DNA of 36,362 nt from AEGEAN-183 sp964342745 (lineage in GTDB: Bacteria > Pseudomonadota > Gammaproteobacteria > Magnimaribacterales > Magnimaribacteraceae). Of this stretch, positions 8,303 through 16,581 are shown in pieces; position 1 is the stretch's first letter, and each line of letters opens with the position of its first letter. The position numbers were made by a program, and so were the translations under genes. The stretch covers positions 1 through 36,362 of the forward strand of contig CAYFFW010000013.1 in NCBI GenBank assembly GCA_964342745.1, in the 5' to 3' direction. The notes under the pieces were generated by a model, which saw only the letters and a list, made by a program, of their open reading frames with translations, was not told where the DNA came from and made no database searches.

Positions 8303-8902
8303 TTAGTTAATAAGAAGCTCTTCCATTAAAGATAATCTATCATTTCCAAAAAACATATTATCTTGATTTACAAACATAGTGGGGGATCCAAACCCTCCTC
8401 TTTTTATCAACTCTTCAGTATTTTGTTTTAGACCTTCCTTTGTTGAATCTAACTGAATGAAAGAAATAAATTCTTCAGATTTCCAATCCAAACTTTCTAC
8501 AATTTTTATTAGAACTTCATCTTGCGAGATATCTAGGTTTTTTGTCCAGTATGAAAGAAAAATTTCCTCTACATAATCATGGACCTGACCTTGATTGATG
8601 GCAAAGAAAACTCCCCTCATTGCTTTGACACTATTTACTGGAAAAATGGTTGGCCAATTTATCTCTATACCACGAACTAAACTCCAGTCTTTAAGATCTT
8701 TTTTAGAATATGAAGCTTTTTCTTTCACAGGATTTGATCTTGATTCATAAACGCTTGGATTTATAGTATTGAATATACCGCCTACTAAAATTGGTCTCCA
8801 AATAATCTCTAGATCTAGTCTCAAGCACAAGTTCTCTACCTCCTTAAAAGCAAGATAGGTCCAAGGGCTACTACAATCAAAAAAGAATTCTAACTTGTTC
8901 AT
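8303..8902 (-). CDS. 2-hydroxychromene-2-carboxylate isomerase family protein (kappa-GST/DsbA fold)
   Basis: A 199-residue thioredoxin-fold protein of the HCCA isomerase/kappa GST type, a glutathione-dependent family. The N-terminus EFFFDCSSPWTYLAF places Ser11 where the catalytic serine of the family lies. GGFGSPTMFVNQDNMFFGNDRL near the C-terminus is the other hallmark (cis-Pro loop before Thr, then the FGNDR signature). Known members act in naphthalene degradation, but many homologues lie outside such pathways, and nothing here proves an aromatic substrate. It is downstream of the MBL-fold gene with a 5-base gap and no clear Shine-Dalgarno, suggesting coupled expression. Confidence 0.85.
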   Translation of the reverse strand: MNKLEFFFDCSSPWTYLAFKEVENLCLRLDLEIIWRPILVGGIFNTINPSVYESRSNPVKEKASYSKKDLKDWSLVRGIEINWPTIFPVNSVKAMRGVFFAINQGQVHDYVEEIFLSYWTKNLDISQDEVLIKIVESLDWKSEEFISFIQLDSTKEGLKQNTEELIKRGGFGSPTMFVNQDNMFFGNDRLSLMEELLIN

Positions 8903-8907
8903 TTCTT

Positions 8908-9900
8908 TTATTTATTAAGACCTTTTAGTTCAGCCATCTGACTAAATAAGAGTGTGATGTCTTCCCTTTCTTCCTCTCCCCTGTATTCTCGATAAAGAGA
9001 ATTTACATTAACAGCTATACGCTCGCTATCTCCCCAAGATGAAAATAAGTCTAAATCTATATCTTTTGAAGCATCAATTGCACTCATACCTGAGTCAAAT
9101 CGCTTTCTGGATTCTATATCAATATAAATTAAATAATCTCTTACTGCCTTAACTCCCTTTTTATTTGTAACTGGACCATGCCCAGGAATTACAAAATCTA
9201 CTTCCATAGATATTATTTTGTTGCAAGCTCCTATCCAGTTTTTAACTGGACCTGCCCAAAGAATTGGATGGCCTTCTATAAACAAAATATCTCCTGTAAA
9301 TACCACCTTATCAGATGGTACATAAACTAAAATATCACCATCAGTATGTGCTGGACCAACTTCTATTAATTCAATAGTTTTATCTCCTACTTTTCTTTCT
9401 AATTGACCGGAGAAAGTTAAGTTAGGCAGTTTTCGTGTAATCTCTTCAAAATTGAAATCACCAAAGCACTCTAAAAAATATTCTCCCAAAATTCCCATAC
9501 CTGGTGCTTGTTTTAACAAAGCAGCCATCATTTCAGGTGATTCATGTGACATTTCATCTAATGTTGATTTACTTGAAATTATTTCTTTAGTATTAACACA
9601 GCCATTACCATTACAGTGATCACCATTTGAATGACTATTTATCAATGACAAAATATTCTTCATTGCTTTGGGCTCTGCTTTCTTCATGGATTTGAGCATT
9701 TCCTGCGTAAGATCTTGATCAAATAAAGTGTCAACTATTATTGATTCACCTCTATCTGCTATAAGACCTGCGTTGCTCCAACCCCAACCTCCATCAGGCT
9801 GCAAATAGCAATAAATATTGTTGCCTAAATCGCATAAACCTTTATTGAACGGTTTAATCCCCAAGTTCTGGAAATCTGAAGCTCGCAATTTTTCTTCCAT
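8908..9900 (-). CDS. MBL-fold metallo-hydrolase with an HxNxDH motif
   Basis: A 330-residue cytoplasmic metallo-beta-lactamase-fold protein with no signal peptide. Metal-binding residues are His90, Asp94 and His95 (SHSNGDHCNGNG), His185 (GPAHTDGD), Asp204 (FTGDILF) and His241 (IPGHGPV). The second His of the usual HxHxDH motif is Asn92. Members with THxNGDH-type motifs exist as an MBL subgroup, so this is probably a native variant rather than decay, but it should weaken one zinc site. Its reaction is unknown; thioester, lactone or other ester hydrolysis is possible. It is the first gene of a two-gene unit with the HCCA-isomerase-like protein, and divergent from prc. Confidence 0.85.
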   Translation of the reverse strand: MEEKLRASDFQNLGIKPFNKGLCDLGNNIYCYLQPDGGWGWSNAGLIADRGESIIVDTLFDQDLTQEMLKSMKKAEPKAMKNILSLINSHSNGDHCNGNGCVNTKEIISSKSTLDEMSHESPEMMAALLKQAPGMGILGEYFLECFGDFNFEEITRKLPNLTFSGQLERKVGDKTIELIEVGPAHTDGDILVYVPSDKVVFTGDILFIEGHPILWAGPVKNWIGACNKIISMEVDFVIPGHGPVTNKKGVKAVRDYLIYIDIESRKRFDSGMSAIDASKDIDLDLFSSWGDSERIAVNVNSLYREYRGEEEREDITLLFSQMAELKGLNK

Positions 9901-9915
9901 AAAAACATCTTAATG

Positions 9916-9933
9916 TTAGTTAACTACAATTGT
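9916..9933. repeat. two overlapping 10-bp palindromes between the MBL-fold gene and prc
   Basis: TAGTTAACTA (9916-9925) and TACAATTGTA (9924-9933) are each perfect palindromes sharing two bases. The second overlaps the proposed -35 of the prc promoter. They could be operator half-sites. In DNA this AT-rich, single 10-bp palindromes are common by chance, so only the tandem arrangement in a short intergenic gap earns mention. Confidence 0.3.
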
Positions 9934-9958
9934 AAGTACCTACATTAGAACTATATAA
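9929..9958 (+). promoter_or_regulatory. predicted sigma-70 promoter for prc
   Basis: TTGTAA (9929-9934) and TATAAT (9953-9958) are separated by 18 bases. They would give a transcript start near 9965, about 20 bases before the prc start. This is the best-looking promoter in the window. Confidence 0.55.
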
Positions 9959-9987
9959 TTCTGAAACTCCATTCAAGGATTTCTTTG

Positions 9988-12039
9988 ATGAAAGACGCTT
10001 TAAAATATTTATTAATTACTAGTCAACTTTTGCTTTCGAGTCTTTTGGTTGGAGAAGAGGAATTTAACTTTAATGAAGACCATGTAGATCTTGTAAATGA
10101 GATAATTGAAATTTTAGAAAATCACCATTTTAGTAAAAAGAAATACCTTTCAATAAAGAAAGAATCGTTAGATTTATTTTTTAATCAGCTTGATCCTTCA
10201 AAAAGTATCTTCACAGATAAAGACATAAGCTCTTTTTCAATAGATTCTTCTTCAGAAATAAATGATCAGATTACTTCTCTTAAAAAAGCATTTGAGATTT
10301 TCAGACTTTTTAGATCAAGGTATATCGAAAGATATCAACTCCAAAAAGACCTCCTTTTGGACATAAAAAATATAGACCTAAGACAAGATAGAAAGATCCT
10401 AAGAGATAGATCAGAGTCTGAAAGAAAGCAAACATTTAAAGACTTAAGAAGACTCTGGGAAGACCTCATCATGAATGAAGTTATACAGCTAAATTTAAGC
10501 GGTAATGACCTTGAAGAAACTAAAACAAAGCTAATAAAGAGATTGGACAATCAATTTAATTATTTCAATCAAACTAAATCTGAAGATATCGTAGACCTAT
10601 ATATCAACTCCATAACAAAAAGTTACGGGCCTCATACCACTTATATGTCGCCAAAAAGAACTGAAGATTTTGATATAGATATGAGTTTAACTCTTGAAGG
10701 AATAGGTGCAGTTCTTTCATCAGATGGAATGTATACAACCATTTCTTCCTTGGTACCTGGAGGTCCAGCAGAAAAATCAAATAAATTGAAGCCTAATGAC
10801 AGAATAGTTGGAGTAGGTCAAGAAACAGATAGTTTAGTAACAGATATTATTGGTTGGAGAATAGAAGATGTAGTTCAGCTGATAAGAGGGCCTAAAGATT
10901 CAAAAGTAAAACTACAAATAATTCCTGCCACTTCATTGGATGAATCTGAAACAAAAATAATATCTCTAACTAGAAACATAGTAAAACTTGAAGATCAGGC
11001 TGCTGAAAAAAGAATAATTAATCTTTCTAAAGCAGGAGTGGATTATAAGCTTGGAGTCATAGACCTACCTGCTTTTTATATGGACTTCGAAGCTTATCAA
11101 AGAAGAGAATATGACTTTAGAAGCAGCAGCAAAGATGTAAAAAATCTAATTCGATCAATGAAAGAGAATGAAATAGATGGGTTAATATTAGACTTAAGAA
11201 ATAATGGTGGAGGCTCTTTATTAGAAGCAAACGCCTTAGCCCACTTATTTCTTGGTGGGGGTACAAAAGTCTTAGTTAAATCTTCTAATGGAAGTATTTA
11301 TGGTCTAGGTGAAAATAGAGGTTTCCAATTCTATGATGGACCTTTAGCCATTTTAGTTAACCGTTTTAGTGCTTCTGCTTCTGAGATATTAGCTGGAGCA
11401 ATTCAGGATTATGAAAGAGGCTTAATCTTAGGTACAGAAACTTTTGGAAAAGGGACCGTACAAAGAATTCAAAGCTTGTCTTCTGGGCAAATTAAGTTTA
11501 CAGAATCAAAGTTCTATAGAGTCTCAGGACAAAGCACTCAAAGTAAAGGTGTTATTCCTGATATCTTTTTACCAAGCCCCATAAATTCTGAAGATTTTGG
11601 TGAAAATAAACTTCCAGGAGCCCTGGGTTATGATGTTATATCTAAAACAAAAGTAAGAGATTTTAATAGGATACATTTATCTTCAGACTTGTTTACTTCT
11701 CATAAAGAAAGAGTAAGCAATTCACTTCTATTTAGTCATCAAGAAAAGGTTAATGAGTGGAGAAAGTCCCAAAAAGCTGATAAGTTTCTTGAATTAAATA
11801 TAGACAAGAGGAAGGAGAGGAAGAAAAGAATTGAAGAAGAGCTTTTATCTTATGAAAATGATTTAAGAAGTAAAATAGGACTCAATACATATAAAGACTA
11901 TCAATCATTTCTTGATAGAGAAGAAAGTGAAGAAGAGCCTGATATTAATGAAGAAATACTTCTCGAAGCAGCTCATATTCTTTCCGATTTTATACAGCTA
12001 TCTTTTAATCCTGTAATCTCCATGAAAGGGAAAGGTTAA
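9988..12039 (+). CDS. prc: carboxy-terminal processing (tail-specific) peptidase Prc
   Basis: Periplasmic S41 serine peptidase that trims protein C-termini, including ssrA-type tails and cell-wall enzymes in E. coli. The N-terminus is a signal peptide (ALKYLLITSQLLLSSLLVG). An N-terminal helical domain precedes a PDZ domain (about residues 230-310, LTLEGIGAVLSS, SLVPGGPAEKS). The peptidase core holds the Ser/Lys dyad: Ser463 in RFSASASEILAGA and Lys488 in TFGKGTVQ, 25 residues apart as in E. coli Prc. The lysine- and glutamate-rich C-terminal domain also matches the family. The reading frame opens with TTG at 9985, but ATG at 9988 is better spaced from AAGGAT, so I take it. The 683-residue length is normal. 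xthA follows 3 bases later. Confidence 0.93.
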   Translation: MKDALKYLLITSQLLLSSLLVGEEEFNFNEDHVDLVNEIIEILENHHFSKKKYLSIKKESLDLFFNQLDPSKSIFTDKDISSFSIDSSSEINDQITSLKKAFEIFRLFRSRYIERYQLQKDLLLDIKNIDLRQDRKILRDRSESERKQTFKDLRRLWEDLIMNEVIQLNLSGNDLEETKTKLIKRLDNQFNYFNQTKSEDIVDLYINSITKSYGPHTTYMSPKRTEDFDIDMSLTLEGIGAVLSSDGMYTTISSLVPGGPAEKSNKLKPNDRIVGVGQETDSLVTDIIGWRIEDVVQLIRGPKDSKVKLQIIPATSLDESETKIISLTRNIVKLEDQAAEKRIINLSKAGVDYKLGVIDLPAFYMDFEAYQRREYDFRSSSKDVKNLIRSMKENEIDGLILDLRNNGGGSLLEANALAHLFLGGGTKVLVKSSNGSIYGLGENRGFQFYDGPLAILVNRFSASASEILAGAIQDYERGLILGTETFGKGTVQRIQSLSSGQIKFTESKFYRVSGQSTQSKGVIPDIFLPSPINSEDFGENKLPGALGYDVISKTKVRDFNRIHLSSDLFTSHKERVSNSLLFSHQEKVNEWRKSQKADKFLELNIDKRKERKKRIEEELLSYENDLRSKIGLNTYKDYQSFLDREESEEEPDINEEILLEAAHILSDFIQLSFNPVISMKGKG

Positions 12040-12042
12040 AGA

Positions 12043-12855
12043 ATGAAAATTATCTCTTTTAATATTAATAGTGTGAGGGCCAGAATCCACCAGGTTAAAG
12101 CAATTATTAAAACCCATGATCCAGATGTTATTGGATTGCAAGAAACAAAAGTACATGATGATGAATATCCTCATGAAGCTATAGAGGAACTAGGGTATGA
12201 ATCTATAATCCATGGGCAAAAAGGACATTATGGAGTGGCTTTACTTTCAAAAGAAAAGCCCATTGAAAATGGTAAGGGTTTTAAAAAGGATACCGAAGAC
12301 TCACAAAAGAGGTTTATTTGGGGACAGTACAAAACATCGAGTAATTCTATCCATGTTTTAAATGGGTATTTCCCCCAAGGTGAAGAGAGAGATCACCCTG
12401 TTAAATTTCCTGCTAAAAGAAAATTCTATAAAGACCTTATGATTCACCTCAAAGATAACTATAAGCCAGAAGATAAGTTGGTCGTAATGGGTGACCTGAA
12501 TATTTCTCCTCAAGATATAGATATAGGGATAGGAGAAGAAAATAGAAAAAGATGGCTTAGAACAGGTAAATGCAGCTTTTTACCTGAAGAAAGAGAGTGG
12601 TTAGAAACTTTAATCTCCTGGGGGTTTTATGACACCTTTAGAACTATCAACCCAAAAACTAATGACAGATATAGTTGGTTTGATTACAGAAGTAGAGCTT
12701 TCGAAGATAAACCCAAAAGAGGTCTAAGAATAGATCAAATTTGGGTCACCAAACCTGTAAACGAGAAATTATTAAATGTAGGTATAGACTACAGAATCAG
12801 AGGAATGCAAAAACCATCAGATCATGCCCCTATTTGGTCTGAATTTGATCTTTAA
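12043..12855 (+). CDS. xthA: exodeoxyribonuclease III
   Basis: AP endonuclease and 3'-5' exonuclease of base-excision repair, 270 residues. It begins MKIISFNINSVRARIHQV and has the metal-binding Glu34 in GLQETKVHDDEYP. VVMGDLNISPQDIDIG carries the Asp/Asn pair of the EEP nuclease active site. SDHAPIW ends the domain with Asp260 and His261. The gene starts 3 bases after prc and probably shares its transcript, with a purine-rich GAAAGG at the end of prc as likely ribosome site. It converges on tadA with 9 bases between stops. The family call is firm. Confidence 0.95.
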   Translation: MKIISFNINSVRARIHQVKAIIKTHDPDVIGLQETKVHDDEYPHEAIEELGYESIIHGQKGHYGVALLSKEKPIENGKGFKKDTEDSQKRFIWGQYKTSSNSIHVLNGYFPQGEERDHPVKFPAKRKFYKDLMIHLKDNYKPEDKLVVMGDLNISPQDIDIGIGEENRKRWLRTGKCSFLPEEREWLETLISWGFYDTFRTINPKTNDRYSWFDYRSRAFEDKPKRGLRIDQIWVTKPVNEKLLNVGIDYRIRGMQKPSDHAPIWSEFDL

Positions 12856-12864
12856 ATGTTGAAC

Positions 12865-13314
12865 TTAAGCTCTTTTCTTTAGAAAAAATTCTTTTAATAG
12901 TTTAGAAGAATCCTCTTCAAGCAACCCTCCTTCAAACTCAATCCTATGATTTAAAAAATTTGATTGAATTAAACTTCCGTTATTTATCAACACTCCGGAT
13001 TTAGGATCAGACGTTGAAAAAATTACTTTACTTACACGAGAGTGAACTAAAGCACCAGCACACATTAAACATGGTTCTAAGGTAGTGAACACAATTGTAT
13101 CTGTCAGCCTATAGTTATTTAGAACTAAAGCCGCCTCTCTAAGTGCAATAATTTCGGCATGTGCCGTTGGGTCTTTAGATTGAATAGATTTGTTATAACC
13201 TCTACCTATAATTTGGTTATCTTTGACTACCACTGTCCCTACTGGTACTTCTCCCTCCTTCAAAGCTAATTGAGCCTGATTTAAAGCTTCTCTCATATAA
13301 TCACTTTTCTTCAT
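12865..13314 (-). CDS. tadA: tRNA-specific adenosine deaminase
   Basis: Converts the wobble adenosine-34 of tRNA-Arg(ACG) to inosine. At 149 residues it has normal length. The zinc site is His52 with catalytic Glu54 (TAHAEIIAL), plus Cys82 and Cys85 (EPCLMCAGALVHSR). The N-terminal MREALNQAQLALKEGEVPVG and the later SDPKSGVL region also fit TadA rather than guanine or cytidine deaminases. It starts 4 bases after the GNAT gene stop with a weak ribosome site, so the two form a unit. It is an essential gene in most bacteria. Confidence 0.95.
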   Translation of the reverse strand: MKKSDYMREALNQAQLALKEGEVPVGTVVVKDNQIIGRGYNKSIQSKDPTAHAEIIALREAALVLNNYRLTDTIVFTTLEPCLMCAGALVHSRVSKVIFSTSDPKSGVLINNGSLIQSNFLNHRIEFEGGLLEEDSSKLLKEFFLKKRA

Positions 13315-13318
13315 AAGT

Positions 13319-13852
13319 TTAACTCAGCTCTTTTCTCATCTTTTTTAAGGGAACAATTACTCCGGTAGAGCTTTTCCAATCGAGAGACTCAACCACTTGG
13401 TAACCACAGTTTTTATAAAGTTGCTCGCCAGATAAAGTTGCCATTAATTCAAATTTCCTGAATCCTTCTCCAAATGCTTCTTCTTCACTAATCTTAAGAA
13501 TTAACTTCCCTATACCCTTCCTTACCCAATTAGGGTGAGTGTACATAGCTCTAATTCTGGCTGCATCATTATTAATATCTAAAATTGATGCATCTCTATC
13601 TCTAGTATGATTTCCTCCAAATAAAGTCTTTCTTCTACTCCAGCCACCACAACCAACTATTTGTTCTTCTTTTTGGATCTTGTAGTAAGTTTGATCTTTA
13701 ATTAATTGCCTATCTAGACCCATTGCTTCAAAAGATGCTTTTATCTGTAATTCATTAAGATATTCTCCTTGTAGGCAACTTATAGAGAGGTTCATGATTT
13801 CTTCTAAAGAAGGGATGTCAGAAATTTTGGCAACTTTAGCTTTAAAGATCAT
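13319..13852 (-). CDS. GNAT family N-acetyltransferase
   Basis: A 177-residue acetyl-CoA-dependent transferase of the GNAT fold. The acetyl-CoA pyrophosphate loop is seen in HPNWVRKGIGKLILK (about 115-129; R-K-G-I-G). The C-terminal LMATLSGEQLYKNCGYQVVE is the usual beta5-alpha4 region. The N-terminal half is less conserved and gives no hint of substrate. It lies immediately upstream of tadA. No clear Shine-Dalgarno precedes the ATG at 13852. The family is secure; the acceptor is unknown. Confidence 0.83.
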   Translation of the reverse strand: MIFKAKVAKISDIPSLEEIMNLSISCLQGEYLNELQIKASFEAMGLDRQLIKDQTYYKIQKEEQIVGCGGWSRRKTLFGGNHTRDRDASILDINNDAARIRAMYTHPNWVRKGIGKLILKISEEEAFGEGFRKFELMATLSGEQLYKNCGYQVVESLDWKSSTGVIVPLKKMRKELS

Positions 13853-13990
13853 AAGATAAGTATTTTAAAGTTAATTGTAACAAGACTGTCATTAAACATA
13901 GCATTAAGATAAAATGTTTAAACATAAGTAAATACTGGAAATATTTTAGATTTTCCTGTGTTTCTGTTTTTTAAAATTTTGGGGAACAAT

Positions 13991-16537
13991 ATGAAAAAAC
14001 TTAGGTTATTTAACTGTCTGGTAGTTGCTCTGACTATTTCTGCCCTCCCTACCATTTCAACTTCTGCTTTTGGAGCAGATGATGTTGAAGAAGTTGTAGC
14101 GGTAGGTACTAGGAGAGAAGCTAGATCAGTAGGAGACTCTCCTGCACCAGTTGATATTATTAGTGGATCTGATTTTGTAAATCAGGGGTCTATGGACTTA
14201 CCTGACATGATTAGAACTCTAGTGCCTTCCTTTAATGTTAATACTCAGCCTATTAGTGATGCAGCTACTTTAATTAGACCTGCTAACTTAAGGGGTCTCC
14301 CGCCAGACAATATGTTAGTTTTACTTAATGGTAAAAGAAGACATAGAGGGGCGGTCATATCCTTTCTGGGTGGAGGTGTTGCAGATGGAGCTCAGGGACC
14401 AGACATCTCTGCCATTCCATCCATAGCACTTAAACAAGTTGAGGTACTTAGAGATGGAGCTGCAGCTCAGTATGGTTCTGACGCAATTGCAGGAATTATG
14501 AACTTTGTACTAAGAGATGATACAGACGGAACTGAAGTTCAATTTAGAACTGGGCGCTACAAAGAAGGTGATGGAGATATGTGGAGGCTTGCTGCTAATG
14601 TAGGAATGCCATTTACATCAGAAGGTTTTGCTAACCTTTCTATAGAAATGCAAGATGTTGAACCTACAAGCAGAAGTGTTCAAAGAGCTGATGCTCAGGC
14701 GCTTTACGATGGTGGAAATAGTGCTATCTGGAACTATCCAAACCCGGCTCAAGTTTGGGGGTCTCCTGAAGTCAGTGATGACATCAAACTGTTTGCTAAT
14801 ATAGGTTTATCTCTTAATGAATCTACAGACTTCTATCTTTTTGGTAACTATGCTGAAAGAAAAGTACTAGGAGGCTTCTTCTACAGAAATCCAACTAATA
14901 GAGGAGGAGTTTTCTCTCTAGATGGAGGATCTACAAGAGCTGTAGCTGATGTTGCTGAAGCAACAACTGGAGCAGCAAGAACTTGTCCTGTAGTAGCCGT
15001 GCCTGCCTCGGGAGCTGGTTCTCCTGGAGATAGTGCTTTAGCATCTATAAAAGCAGACCCTAACTGTTTTGTTTTTAATGAAATGTTTCCAGGTGGATTT
15101 ACTCCAAGTTTCGGAGGAGATGTAGGTGATTGGAGTATAGCCTCAGGAGTGAAAGGAACTACGGACTCAGGAACTATGTGGGATGTTAGTATGTCAGTAG
15201 GTGAAAACAGAGCTGATTACTACATCAAGAACACTGTGAATGCATCCCTTGGACCTGACTCTCCTACAGAATTCCATCCAGGTAGTTATGTTCAGTTAGA
15301 GAAAAACTTTAATGTTGACTTTGTAACACCTGTTGCAGTTGAAGGCTTTGCTTCTGACCTAAACGTTGCTTACGGTTTAGAGTACAGAGAAGAACAATTC
15401 ACTGTTGTTTCGGGTAATAAAGAAAGTTGGGAAATCGGTCCTTATTTCAAGCAAGGCTTTGGAATTGGATCAAATGGATTTGGAGGATTCTCACCAAGTA
15501 TGGCTGGAGTTTGGGATAGAGGTAATGTAGCTCTTTACTTGGACCTTGAAGCAGATGTAAGTGATCAATTATTGCTTGGGTTCGCAACCCGTTACGAAGA
15601 TTTCGAAACCTTTGGATCTACAAGCAATAGTAAATTGTCTTTTCTTTACAGAGCTTCAGATGATGTCTCTATAAGAGGTACTTTCAGTACTGGCTTTAGA
15701 GCGCCAACTCCAGGTCAAGCAAATATCTCAAATATCTCTACAGTTTCAGATGCGGATGGCGTTCTTTATCAAAAAGGAACTTTAGCTCCTACCAATCCTG
15801 TTTCAGTTTACTACGGTGGTAAAGAGTTAGGACCTGAAGAATCGACCAACATAAGTTATGGTTTTGTTTGGGATGCAACTGATGCCTTGAATATAACTAT
15901 GGACTTCTATGAAATAGAATTAGAAGACCGTATTACTCAAGGTGATAACATTGCATTAACTGCTAGTGATATTGCTACTCTGCAAGGTTTAGGGATTCCA
16001 GGAGCAGGAGATTTAACTAACTTCCGCTTCTATGTTAATGACTTTGATACAACTACGAAAGGTTTTGATCTAGTCGCTACATATGAAGCAGAGATAGGTG
16101 ATGGTAATACTTTCTTTACCTTTGTATACAGTGATGTTGACACTAGTTTTGATAAAACTACCGGTCTAGTAGGTCAAGGCAGAATAGATCAAATTGAAAG
16201 GCTATTGCCTGCAACTAGATGGAATCTTTCTGCAACACACCTTATGGATGACTGGAGATTCGTAGGAAGAATAAACTGGGTTGATAGTTGGTCTTTCCCA
16301 GATTGGGGAGATTCTTACATCTACTTAAGTGAAGAAACTCATGTTGATCTTGAAGTTTCTAGAGACCTTCCGACTGACCTGGGAGGCCTTACATTAACTT
16401 TTGGTGCCCAAAATGCTTTTGATTCTTACCCTGATGAAGAGCCTAGAGCTACAATTCTTGGTTGGAAATACCCAGAAGCAGCACCAATGGGATTCAATGG
16501 AGCTTTTTACTACTTCAAAGTAGGTATGAATTTCTAA
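13991..16537 (+). CDS. TonB-dependent outer-membrane receptor (first)
   Basis: TonB/ExbBD-energised importer in the outer membrane. I take ATG 13991, preceded by GGGGAA, not the upstream in-frame GTG at 13958. From that ATG a signal peptide (MKKLRLFNCLVVALTISALP... SAFGA) is formed, giving 848 residues. A TonB-box-like segment VEEVVAVGTRR follows, then a plug domain with LRGLPPDNMLVLLNGKRRHR and VEVLRDGAAAQYGSDAIAGI. The beta-barrel ends in Phe (FKVGMNF). One cysteine pair (TCPVV and DPNCFVF) probably closes an extracellular loop. The ligand is unknown. Downstream is an oppositely directed lipoprotein amidohydrolase, and a second TBDR lies beyond it. A strong hairpin terminates the transcript. 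Confidence 0.93.
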   Translation: MKKLRLFNCLVVALTISALPTISTSAFGADDVEEVVAVGTRREARSVGDSPAPVDIISGSDFVNQGSMDLPDMIRTLVPSFNVNTQPISDAATLIRPANLRGLPPDNMLVLLNGKRRHRGAVISFLGGGVADGAQGPDISAIPSIALKQVEVLRDGAAAQYGSDAIAGIMNFVLRDDTDGTEVQFRTGRYKEGDGDMWRLAANVGMPFTSEGFANLSIEMQDVEPTSRSVQRADAQALYDGGNSAIWNYPNPAQVWGSPEVSDDIKLFANIGLSLNESTDFYLFGNYAERKVLGGFFYRNPTNRGGVFSLDGGSTRAVADVAEATTGAARTCPVVAVPASGAGSPGDSALASIKADPNCFVFNEMFPGGFTPSFGGDVGDWSIASGVKGTTDSGTMWDVSMSVGENRADYYIKNTVNASLGPDSPTEFHPGSYVQLEKNFNVDFVTPVAVEGFASDLNVAYGLEYREEQFTVVSGNKESWEIGPYFKQGFGIGSNGFGGFSPSMAGVWDRGNVALYLDLEADVSDQLLLGFATRYEDFETFGSTSNSKLSFLYRASDDVSIRGTFSTGFRAPTPGQANISNISTVSDADGVLYQKGTLAPTNPVSVYYGGKELGPEESTNISYGFVWDATDALNITMDFYEIELEDRITQGDNIALTASDIATLQGLGIPGAGDLTNFRFYVNDFDTTTKGFDLVATYEAEIGDGNTFFTFVYSDVDTSFDKTTGLVGQGRIDQIERLLPATRWNLSATHLMDDWRFVGRINWVDSWSFPDWGDSYIYLSEETHVDLEVSRDLPTDLGGLTLTFGAQNAFDSYPDEEPRATILGWKYPEAAPMGFNGAFYYFKVGMNF

Positions 16538-16548
16538 TACCCATTACT

Positions 16549-16581
16549 AAAAAAAGGGTGCCTTTAGGTACCCTTTTTTTT
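16549..16581. terminator. bidirectional rho-independent terminator that overlaps the amidohydrolase stop
   Basis: Seven As, GGGTGCC, a TTTA loop, GGTACCC and eight Ts. The stem has 7 pairs (one G-T in one strand), extended by A-T pairs. It lies 11 bases after the first TBDR stop. The TAA of the convergent amidohydrolase is at 16564-16566, in the loop, so the same hairpin probably ends both transcripts. Confidence 0.85.

Noticed and set aside
13958..13990. In-frame GTG start 33 bases before the first TBDR ATG
   Set aside because: The signal peptide begins at ATG 13991, which has GGGGAA at proper distance. The upstream residues would disrupt the export signal.
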